Position numbers and translations under genes: made by a program | Origin: Rhodoblastus sphagnicola | GTDB taxonomy: Bacteria; Pseudomonadota; Alphaproteobacteria; Rhizobiales; Beijerinckiaceae | NCBI RefSeq assembly: GCF_002937075.1 | Contig: NZ_NHSJ01000073.1 | Location: 1-64,000, forward strand | Direction of reading: 5' to 3' | DNA length: 64,000 bases | Shown here: piece after piece, positions 18,845-26,900 of the stretch | Layout of the letters: each line of letters begins with the position of its first letter | Position numbering within the stretch: the first letter of the stretch is position 1 | The notes under the pieces: model-generated | Told to the model about the DNA's origin: nothing | The model's database searches: none | What the model saw: the letters and a program-made list of their open reading frames with translations, nothing else

Positions 18845-19438
18845 ATGACCGTAAACGCCGCACGCCCGCGCGCCCGCGCCTTCAATCTGCCGAACATGCT
18901 CACCTTCGGCCGGGTGCTGATCGTGCCGGCGGTGGTGGCCTGTCTGTTCTGGCCCGACGAATATTCCCTGCGCTGGACGGCGCTCGGCCTGTTCACCGTG
19001 GCCGCGATCACCGATTTCCTCGACGGCTATCTCGCCCGCATCTGGGACCAGCAATCGGCGCTCGGGCGGATGCTCGATCCCATCGCCGACAAATTACTGG
19101 TTTCGGCGGTGCTGATGATTCTGGTGGCCGATGGCACCATCAAGAGCTGGTCGGTGTGGGCGGCCATCGTGATTCTCTGCCGCGAAATCCTGGTCTCCGG
19201 CCTGCGCGAGTTTCTGGCGGACCTGAAAGTGCCGGTGCCGGTCTCGGCGGTCGCCAAGTGGAAGACCACGGTGCAACTGATCGCGCTCGGCTTTCTGATC
19301 GCGGGTCGGGCGGGAGAACTGGTGCTGCCCGGCACAGTCAAGATCGGCCTGGTGCTGCTGTGGCTGTCGGCGCTGCTCACGCTCTACACCGGCTTCGATT
19401 ATTTCAAGGCCGGCATCAAACACGTGGTGGAGGAGTGA
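18845..19438 (+). CDS. pgsA: CDP-diacylglycerol-glycerol-3-phosphate 3-phosphatidyltransferase
   Basis: 197 residues from the ATG at 18845; an in-frame TTG at 18809 would add 12. It is a polytopic membrane enzyme with about five hydrophobic segments. The CDP-alcohol phosphotransferase signature D-x2-DG-x2-AR-x8-G-x3-D-x3-D is complete (DFLDGYLARIW... LGRMLDPIADK). It makes phosphatidylglycerophosphate from CDP-diacylglycerol, the committed step to phosphatidylglycerol and cardiolipin, at the inner membrane. It lies 75 bases after uvrC and overlaps moaD by 4 bases, an order common in alphaproteobacteria. Confidence 0.93.
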   Translation: MTVNAARPRARAFNLPNMLTFGRVLIVPAVVACLFWPDEYSLRWTALGLFTVAAITDFLDGYLARIWDQQSALGRMLDPIADKLLVSAVLMILVADGTIKSWSVWAAIVILCREILVSGLREFLADLKVPVPVSAVAKWKTTVQLIALGFLIAGRAGELVLPGTVKIGLVLLWLSALLTLYTGFDYFKAGIKHVVEE

Positions 19439-19683
19439 AAATCGTCTATTTCGCCAGCTTGCGCGAAAGGTTGGGTCTGAGCGAGGAAGAGGTCTTGCTG
19501 CCGCCCGAGGCGCGCACTGTGGCTGACGTGATCGCCTTTTTGGGCAAACGCGACGAGATTTACGAGGCTGTGTTTTGCGGTGGCGTTTTTCGCGCCGCGC
19601 TGGACAAGAGGCACGCCAAGGCGGAGGCCTCGATTGAAGGCGTCCGCGAAATCGCGTTTTTCCCGCCGATGACGGGGGGGTAA
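19435..19683 (+). CDS. moaD: Molybdopterin synthase sulfur carrier subunit
   Basis: An 82-residue ubiquitin-fold protein starting at a GTG that overlaps the pgsA stop (GTGA). It begins VKIVYFASLRERLG and ends FFPPMTGG. The terminal Gly-Gly is the residue pair that is adenylated and thiocarboxylated so that the protein can donate sulfur to precursor Z in molybdenum cofactor synthesis. Its partner moaE is not in this window and usually follows directly; here the vapBC module comes next instead. Confidence 0.88.
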   Translation: MKIVYFASLRERLGLSEEEVLLPPEARTVADVIAFLGKRDEIYEAVFCGGVFRAALDKRHAKAEASIEGVREIAFFPPMTGG

Positions 19684-19691
19684 GTCGCGAT

Positions 19692-19720
19692 TTGAGCATA
19701 TGCCTGACATATGCTATGAT
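19692..19720 (+). promoter_or_regulatory. vapBC promoter with palindromic operator in the spacer
   Basis: TTGAGC (19692-19697), a 17-base spacer and TATGAT (19715-19720) form a strong sigma70-type promoter. A perfect inverted repeat, AGCATATG (19695-19702) and CATATGCT (19708-19715) around CCTGA, starts inside the -35 and ends at the -10. A dimeric VapB or a VapBC complex bound there would block RNA polymerase, fitting the conditional autorepression known for vapBC operons. GGAGAGCAGG follows as the ribosome site of vapB. Confidence 0.7.
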
Positions 19721-19741
19721 ACCTGCAACTGGAGAGCAGGT

Positions 19742-19987
19742 ATGAGAAAGGTTTCGATCTTCCGCAACAATCGCAACCAGGCCGTGCGCCTGCCGAAGGA
19801 TTTCGAGTTCGTCGGCGTCAGCGAATTATCCATAGAAAAGCAGGGCGAAGCGATCATTTTGCGACCGCTGCGACCCAACTGGACGTCGCTGGGCGACGAA
19901 TCCGCCGCAGACGCCGATTTCCTGCGCGAACGTCAGGATATCATTGAGCCCGGTCGTTTCTCGCTCTATGACGAGCCTGAGGCATGA
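19742..19987 (+). CDS. vapB: VapB antitoxin (SpoVT/AbrB-type)
   Basis: 81 residues from the ATG at 19742, next to a GGAGAGCAGG ribosome site. An earlier ATG at 19700 lies inside the operator and is rejected. Residues 1-47 form a swapped-hairpin AbrB/MazE DNA-binding domain (MRKVSIFRNNRNQAVRLPKD; SIEKQGEAIILRPL). The remainder (WTSLGDESAADADFL..., ending RFSLYDEPEA) is the acidic, flexible toxin-binding tail. It neutralises VapC and represses its own promoter. It overlaps vapC by 4 bases (ATGA), so the two are translationally coupled. Confidence 0.8.
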   Translation: MRKVSIFRNNRNQAVRLPKDFEFVGVSELSIEKQGEAIILRPLRPNWTSLGDESAADADFLRERQDIIEPGRFSLYDEPEA

Positions 19988-20406
19988 GCGCCGTCTATAT
20001 GCTCGACACCAACATTTGCTCCTACATCATGCGCGAGCGGCCGGTCGCGGTGCTCGAACGCTTGCAGGCGGCGGTCGAGGCGCAGCACGGCATTGTGGTT
20101 TCCGTGGTCACCTATTACGAAATGCTGATGGGGACCGTCGGCCGCAAGGCCTCCCCCCGCCACGCGGCGCTGGTCGAGGCCTTTGTCGCCCGCCTGTCCG
20201 CCATTCTGCCCTGGGATCGCGCCGCCGCCGAACAGGCGACGCTGATCCGGCAGAGACTCGCGGCCAAGAGAACGCCAATCGGCGGCAACGATACGATGAT
20301 CGCCGGTCATGCGCTCGCGGCGAATTGCGTGCTGGTGACCAATAATCTGCGCGAATTTATGCGGGTCGCGGGCCTGTCCGTCGAGGATTGGACAGGCCCG
20401 GCCTGA
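19984..20406 (+). CDS. vapC: VapC toxin, PIN-domain ribonuclease
   Basis: A 140-residue single PIN domain of normal length. The catalytic acids are visible: D8 (MLDTNICSYIM), E46 (VVTYYEMLMG) and D103 (GGNDTMIAGHAL), with the final TNNLREF motif carrying E124 where many members have aspartate. VapC enzymes are Mg2+-dependent endoribonucleases that cut tRNA or rRNA when VapB is degraded. The pair is complete and intact, unlike the vapC remnant at 12549. It is inserted between moaD and a convergent gene, with one base separating the two stop codons. Confidence 0.9.
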   Translation: MSAVYMLDTNICSYIMRERPVAVLERLQAAVEAQHGIVVSVVTYYEMLMGTVGRKASPRHAALVEAFVARLSAILPWDRAAAEQATLIRQRLAAKRTPIGGNDTMIAGHALAANCVLVTNNLREFMRVAGLSVEDWTGPA

Positions 20407-20407
20407 C

Positions 20408-23400
20408 TCACACCCCTCTTGGCCGTCGCAAATCCAGCGTGGTCGGGAAATCCCCGGTCACTTCGTCATGCGGCAGGCAGATCGACCCCGGCGTATGGCC
20501 GTGGTCCTGGAAGCGGGCGAGGCGGCGGGCTTCGGCTTCGTAGGAATTGACCGGGAAAGTCTCGTAATTGCGCCCGCCCGGATGGGCCGAATAATAGACG
20601 CAGCCGCCGAGCGACCTTTTGCTCCATTTGTCGATGATGTCGAAAGTCAGCGGCACATGCGGCCAGATGGTCGGGTGCAGGCCGGAATAGGGCTGCCACG
20701 CCTTGAAACGCACGCCCGCCACCGACTCGCCGCGCACGCCGGTCGATCCCAGGGGCAGTTTGCGGCCGTTGCAGGTCACGACGTGCCGCGCCTCGTTGAA
20801 ACCCTCGACGCGCACTTGCAGGCGCTCGACCGAGGAATCGACAAAGCGCACCGTGCCGCCAATCGCGCCCTCTTCGCCCATCACGTGCCAGGGCTCCAGC
20901 GCCTGGCGGATTTCCAGTCTTACGCCGGAATGTTCGATCTGCCCGTAGAAGGGGAAGCGGAATTCGAATTGCGCGCGATACCATTCGGGGTCGAAGGCGT
21001 AGCCGGCGCGTTTCAGATCGCCGAGCACGTCCATAAAATCGCGCCAGACGTAGTGCGGCAACATGAAGCGGTCGTGCAGGCTGGTGCCCCAGCGCGCGAG
21101 ATTGCCGTCTTGCGGCTCGCGCCAGAACCACGCCACCAGCGCGCGCAGCAACAATTGCTGGGCCAGCGACATGCGCGCGTCCGGCGGCATTTCGAAGGCG
21201 CGGAATTCCACCAGCCCCAGGCGCCCGGTCGGGCCTGCCGGCGAGTAGAGCTTGTCGATGCAGATTTCCGAGCGGTGGGTGTTGCCGGTGACATCTGTCA
21301 GCAGGTTGCGATAGAGCCGGTCCACCAGCCAGGGCGGCGCGTCGGCGCCGGGGGGCGGGGTCATGGCCAGCGCGATTTCCAGCTCGTAGAGCGCGTCGTG
21401 GCGCGCCTCGTCGATGCGCGGGGATTGCGAGGTCGGGCCGATGAACAGGCCGGAGAACAGGTACGACAGCGAGGGCCGGCGCTGCCAGTACAGCACGAGG
21501 CTTTTCAGCAGGTCGGGCCGGCGCAGGAACGGCGAATCCATCGGCGTCGCGCCGCCGATCACCACATGGTTGCCGCCCCCTGTCCCGACATGGCGGCCGT
21601 CGATCATGAATTTCTCGGTGCCGAGCCGCGTCTCGCGGGCGAGATCGTAAAGCTTGCGATAAATGTGGGCCAGTTCGTCCCAATTGTCGGCGGGATGGAC
21701 GTTGACCTCGATCACGCCGGGGTCCGGCGCGACGCGAATTACCTGCAAACGCGGGTCGAGCGGCGGCGCATAGCCCTCGATATGCACGGGCAGGTTCAGT
21801 TCGGCGGCGGCGTGCTCGACCGCCGCCAGCAATTCCAGATAATCCTCCAGCGCGCTGACCGGCGGCATGAACACATGCAGGCGGCCATCGCGCGGCTCGA
21901 TGGCGAGGGCGGTGCGCACATCGCTGGTGTCGCCGATGGTCTGCTCGGTCTGCTCGGCGCGCTCGGACTCGTCGCGGGGGCCGCGCTTGAATTTTTGCGC
22001 GATTTCCGCGGCGCCGGGAAGCGGCGGCAGCGGCGCGGTCGTGTCCTGCTCGACGATGAACGGATAGAGGCTGGGCGCGACATAGGGCAGCGAGGCCAGC
22101 GGCAGGCGATAGCCCACCGGCGAATCGCCCGGCTTCAGGAACAGCGCGCCCCGGCGCAGCGGCCATTTCTGGCTGATCCAGCTATGCTTGTTCGGCTGGC
22201 TGTTCCAGCGCTGCACCGGCAGGACATAGCCGGTGGGGACGTTGAGGCCGTGGTCGAACACGCGGGCGAAGCGGGCGCGCTCTTCCGGTTCGGCCAGCTT
22301 GCTGTCGCCGGGCGTCACATTGACCGGCAGATCCGCCTCTTTCAGCACCCATTCCGCCGGGTCTTCATAGGCGGGAACGACGTGGTCGGGCGTGATTTCC
22401 AGAATTTCGGCGATGGCCGTACAGATCGCCTGGGCCTGTTCCGGCGTGGCCTTTTCCGTCGGGTTTTCGCGGGCGATCAGATCGATGTTGCGCCAGATCG
22501 GCTCGCCGTCCTTGCGCCAGTACAGCGAGAAGGTCCAGCGCGGCAGGCTTTCGCCGGGATACCACTTGCCCTGGCCGTAATGCAGGAAACCGTTGGGCGC
22601 GAAGGCGTCGCGCAATTTGCGGATCAATTCGTCGGAGATCGTGCGCTTGGTCGGGCCGACGGCTTCGGTGTTCCATTCCGGCGCCTGATAATCGTCGATG
22701 GAGACGAAAGTCGGCTCGCCGCCCATGGTCAGGCGCACATCCTGCGCGCGAAGATCCTGATCGACCTTTTTGCCGAGCGCGTCGAGCGCGGTCCAGGCCT
22801 CATCCGAGAAGGGCGCGGTGACGCGGGGTTTTTCGTCCACCCGGTCCACGCGCATTTCAAAGGCGAAATCGGCGCGGGCTTCGCCGGCATAGGAGCCGTC
22901 GATCGGCGCGGCGGAAGCGTAATGCGGCGTGGCCGCGAGCGGCAGATGGCCTTCGCCCGCGAACAGGCCGGAGGTCGGGTCGAGGCCGATCCAGCCGGCG
23001 CCGGGAATATAGACTTCGGCCCAGGCGTGGAGGTCGGTGAAGTCGTGATCCGTGCCGGAGGGACCGTCGAGCGCTGCGAGGTCGGGCTTGAGCTGGATCA
23101 GATAGCCGGAGACGAACCGCGCGGCGAAGCCGAGATGCCGCAGAATCTGCACCAGCAGCCAGCCGGTGTCGCGGCAGGAGCCGGAGCCGAGTTCAAGCGT
23201 CTGCTCGGGCGCCTGCACGCCCGCCTCCATGCGCACCACATATTTGATCTTCTGCTGAAGATTGTGATTGAGCGCCACCAAAAAATCTACCGTCGGCGTT
23301 TCCGCGCGGGGAATCGTGTCGAGATAGGCTTGCAGCAGCGGTCCGGCCGGCTCCGGGCCGATATAGGCGGAAATGTCCTTGGCGAGGCTGTCCGCATAGG

Positions 23401-23713
23401 TGAACGGGACTTTCTGGGCGTAATCCTCGATGAAGAAGTCGAACGGATTATAAACAGCCAGTTCCGCCAGCAGATCGACCGTGATGGCGAATTCGGTGGT
23501 CGGCTCGGGAAAGACGAGACGGGCGAGATAATTGCCGTGCGGGTCCTGTTGCCAGTTGATGAAATGATTGGCCGGCTCGATTGTCAGCGAATAGGCGTGG
23601 ACGGGAGTGCGGCAATGCGGCGCGGGGCGCAGCCGCACCACCTGCGGTCCCAGCATCACCGGGCGATTGTAGATGTATCGCGTTGAATGATGCAGCTTGG
23701 CGAGAATGGCCAT
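20408..23713 (-). CDS. Transglutaminase-like protein fused to DUF2126
   Basis: An 1101-residue cytosolic protein. Residues 1-285 are a bacterial transglutaminase N-domain plus core: [15 protein letters not shown] has the nucleophilic cysteine, [23 protein letters not shown] has the histidine and aspartate. Residues 290-1090 match DUF2126, with motifs such as [20 protein letters not shown] and [15 protein letters not shown], the latter suggesting a nucleotide- or substrate-binding loop. The family usually travels with circularly permuted ATP-grasp and Alpha-E proteins and a second transglutaminase in a predicted peptide-amidation system; none of those is adjacent here. The cysteine protease or transglutaminase activity itself is unproven. 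The gene is divergent from the large histidine kinase. Confidence 0.9.
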   Translation of the reverse strand: MAILAKLHHSTRYIYNRPVMLGPQVVRLRPAPHCRTPVHAYSLTIEPANHFINWQQDPHGNYLARLVFPEPTTEFAITVDLLAELAVYNPFDFFIEDYAQKVPFTYADSLAKDISAYIGPEPAGPLLQAYLDTIPRAETPTVDFLVALNHNLQQKIKYVVRMEAGVQAPEQTLELGSGSCRDTGWLLVQILRHLGFAARFVSGYLIQLKPDLAALDGPSGTDHDFTDLHAWAEVYIPGAGWIGLDPTSGLFAGEGHLPLAATPHYASAAPIDGSYAGEARADFAFEMRVDRVDEKPRVTAPFSDEAWTALDALGKKVDQDLRAQDVRLTMGGEPTFVSIDDYQAPEWNTEAVGPTKRTISDELIRKLRDAFAPNGFLHYGQGKWYPGESLPRWTFSLYWRKDGEPIWRNIDLIARENPTEKATPEQAQAICTAIAEILEITPDHVVPAYEDPAEWVLKEADLPVNVTPGDSKLAEPEERARFARVFDHGLNVPTGYVLPVQRWNSQPNKHSWISQKWPLRRGALFLKPGDSPVGYRLPLASLPYVAPSLYPFIVEQDTTAPLPPLPGAAEIAQKFKRGPRDESERAEQTEQTIGDTSDVRTALAIEPRDGRLHVFMPPVSALEDYLELLAAVEHAAAELNLPVHIEGYAPPLDPRLQVIRVAPDPGVIEVNVHPADNWDELAHIYRKLYDLARETRLGTEKFMIDGRHVGTGGGNHVVIGGATPMDSPFLRRPDLLKSLVLYWQRRPSLSYLFSGLFIGPTSQSPRIDEARHDALYELEIALAMTPPPGADAPPWLVDRLYRNLLTDVTGNTHRSEICIDKLYSPAGPTGRLGLVEFRAFEMPPDARMSLAQQLLLRALVAWFWREPQDGNLARWGTSLHDRFMLPHYVWRDFMDVLGDLKRAGYAFDPEWYRAQFEFRFPFYGQIEHSGVRLEIRQALEPWHVMGEEGAIGGTVRFVDSSVERLQVRVEGFNEARHVVTCNGRKLPLGSTGVRGESVAGVRFKAWQPYSGLHPTIWPHVPLTFDIIDKWSKRSLGGCVYYSAHPGGRNYETFPVNSYEAEARRLARFQDHGHTPGSICLPHDEVTGDFPTTLDLRRPRGV

Positions 23714-23902
23714 GATCGCCCCGTGTTTCCAGTGTGCCCGGAAGCTATATGGGGGGGCGGGCGGAGGCTGTCACGTCCTAAATCTGGCCAGATCGACAAA
23801 GGGGCGGCGCGGGCGCCCAAGACTTGTGCATGGACCGGACATTCTCTTGCGAACATGCGACCCTTTGTCAGGCCTCAATCGTCGGTTGTGGCGTCTTGCG
23901 TA

Positions 23903-23932
23903 TTGATTCGTCGCCGGCGCCCTCGCTATCCT
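23903..23932 (+). promoter_or_regulatory. Possible promoter of the CheB-CheR-kinase gene
   Basis: TTGATT (23903-23908) and TATCCT (23927-23932) are separated by 18 bases, about 45 bases before the first ATG. Four or five of six bases match consensus in each hexamer. The rest of the 264-base divergent gap shows no other gene or repeat. Confidence 0.3.
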
Positions 23933-23977
23933 GCTTAAGCTAAGAATCGACCAGGCCTCATCTGGCGGGAGACGGCG

Positions 23978-26900
23978 ATGGGGAATGGAGCGGGACAGCC
24001 TATGTCGAAACGGGCGAGGGCGGCGAGCAAGCCGCGCAGGCCCGCCGGGAGCGCCGGCGCCGGGAAGGCGGACCAATCCTTCGTCGCGCCGGCGGCCGTG
24101 ATCGCGATAGGCGCGAGCGCCGGCGGACTCGACGCGCTGGAAAAATTCTTCGACTTCGTCCCCGACGACACCGGGGCCGCCTATGTCGTGATCCAGCATC
24201 TCGATCCGAATTTCCGCAGCATGATGGACGAGTTGCTCTCGCGTCATTCCGGCCTGCCCATCCGCAAGGCCGAAACCGGCATGCTGATCGAGGCGAATGT
24301 CATTTACCTCAATCCCGCGCGCCAGGACATGACGGTCGATCAAGGCCGGTTCCGGCTGCTCGCATCGGAAAGGACCGGCGGCCTGAGCCTGCCGATCAAT
24401 TGTTTCTTCGCTTCGGTCGCCACGGAATTCGCCGAGCGCGCGGTCGGCGTCATCCTGTCCGGCACGGGATCGGACGGCGCCAAGGGTTGCGAGGCCATCA
24501 GAAGGGCGGGCGGCGGCGTCTTCGTGCAGGAGCCGTCGAGCGCCAAATTCGATTCCATGCCGGCCTCGGTGCTGGCCAAGGGCCTCGCCGACGGCGTCGC
24601 GTCGCCGGAAAAGCTGCCGGCGCTGATCGCGCAACGCCTGGCGGGCGACCTGCGGCAAGTCCGCCGCGACCTCATCCTCGAAACCGATCCCTATTCGACC
24701 ATATTCTCCATCATCAAGGCGCGCTACGACCTCGATTTCAGCGTCTACAAGCACACGACGATGGAGCGCCGCATCAGCCGGCGCATGGGGCTGGTCGGCA
24801 GCGCCAGCGTGGTCGATTACGCCGACCTGCTGGCGATCGATCGCGACGAGGTCGCCAATCTGTTCGACGACCTGCTGCTCGACGTCACCGCCTTCTTTCG
24901 CGATCCCGAGGCGTTTCAGGCGCTGGCCACACAGGTCGTGGCGCCGCTGGTGGAGTTGATGAGCGCGGAGCGCGAGATTCGCGTCTGGATCGCCGGATGT
25001 TCGTCCGGCGAGGAGGCCTATTCGCTCGCGATCAGCTTCGCCGAAACCGCCGAGGCGGCTGGAAAGCGGTTGAACCTCAAGATTCTCGCGACCGACATTC
25101 ACGTCGAAACGCTCGGCGTGGCCTCCGCCGGAGTCTATCCGGCCTCGGCGGTCGCCGCGCTTCCGGCAGAAAAGGTCGATCGTTATTTCGAGAGCGAAGG
25201 CGACAATGTCCGCATCCGCAAGGCGATTCGCCGCCTGATCGTCTTCAGCCAGCACAACATCCTGAAAGACCCGCCGTTTGCGCGCATCGACCTGCTTTCC
25301 TGCCGCAACGTTCTGATCTATTTTGACGAAGGCGCGCAGAAATTCGCGCTCAACCTGTTCCATTTCTGCCTGGTCAAGGGCGGTGTGGCTTTCCTCGGCC
25401 CGAGCGAATCGCTCGGCGACCTCGCCAGCGAATTCAAGACCGTCAATCAGAAATGGCGCATTTTCGCCAAGACGCGCGACGCCCGGTTGCTGCCCGCCGG
25501 CGTGCTCTCTCCGCACAGCCTGAACTCCGGTCACGGCGCCGGGCGCGGGGTCGGCTCCCATGGTCGCGGCGGCCTCGCGCCCGGCCGCGACATATCGCGC
25601 GCCACGTTCGAAGCGCTGAAGGAGATGCTCGCGCGCTTCGCGCCGCCCGGCTTCCTGCTCACGCGCGAGGGCGCGCTGCTGCACATTTTCGGCGACGCCT
25701 CGAAATATATCGAATTGCGGCCAGGCATTTTCAGCCAGAAGATCACCGACATGCTGCCGCGCGAACTGGCGCTGGTCGCCGCCAATGGGCTTGGCGTGCA
25801 GTCGCGCATGCCGTTCCCGAAATTTCGCCGCAGCATCAAGCGCCAGACCGATCAGGGCGAGCGGGTCGAAATCGTGTCGATCGAGCCGGTGTCCGACGCC
25901 GACGGGATGAGCGACTTTCTGCTCCTGACGATCGAGACCATGCAATTGGCGCCGCAATCCCAGGATCCGACGCCGGCGCTCGACTCGACGCCGACGGCGG
26001 ATGAAGTGCTCGAATTGCGCCGTCGCAACGAGAGTATCCTCAATGAATTGCAGTCGACCGAGGAAAATCTCCAGTCGGCGATCGAGGAACTCGCCACGAG
26101 CAATGAGGAGTTGCAATCCACCAACGAAGAACTGATGGCTTCGAACGAGGAATTGCAGAGCACCAACGAGGAACTGCATTCGGTCAACGAGGAGCTTTAT
26201 TCCGTCACCTCGGAGCACCAGCGCAAGATCGACGAATTGATCCAGGTGACGCTGGATATGGAGCACCTGCTGAAGGCGACCGAGATCGGAACGATCTTCC
26301 TCGACGACAAACAGCATGTGCGGCGCTACACGCCGGCGGCGGCGCAGGCGTTCAACCTCATTCCCCACGATGTCGGCCGGCCGATTTCGCACATCACCGT
26401 GCGCTTCGACGGCGAGAATTTTCAGGCGCTGCTCGATCACGTCGGCGAGACGCGCGAAATGTGCGAGAAGGAAGTGAGCGTCAGCGGACGCGTCTATCTG
26501 CTGCGCATCCTGCCCTACAAGGTCGATGGCGAGGACATGCACGGCTCGGTCGTCACGCTGGTCGATATCGACAAGCTGAAGCGGGCGCAGGCCCAGGTGC
26601 GCGAACTCGACCGGCGCCAGCGCACCATCCTCGGCTCGATCCAGGATTCGATCGTGAGCTGGGATGCGCGCTCGAACCGGATCACCTTCTGCAACCACGT
26701 GTTCGCGTCGGTTTACGACACCACGCCCCCGGACCTCGTCGGCCGCGACATTTTCGCGGTGCTGGCCGGCAGCGCGCCCGAAGCGATTTCCCACGTCAAC
26801 GAGGCGGTCGACACCCTGAAAACCGAACGCAAGTTCGAGACTCTCGTCCGCACGGGGCGCGCCGATGGCGGCGAAATCTGGCGCACCATCATCTATACGC

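Noticed and set aside
19700-19741. An ATG at 19700 as vapB start
   Set aside because: It falls within the operator and upstream of the -10; the ATG at 19742 has the ribosome site and matches AbrB-type N-termini.
20468-23686. A 1072-codon rightward reading frame opposite the transglutaminase-DUF2126 gene
   Set aside because: Composition is Arg/Ala/Gly/Asp-rich low-complexity typical of antisense frames in G+C-rich DNA; the opposite strand has clear family motifs.
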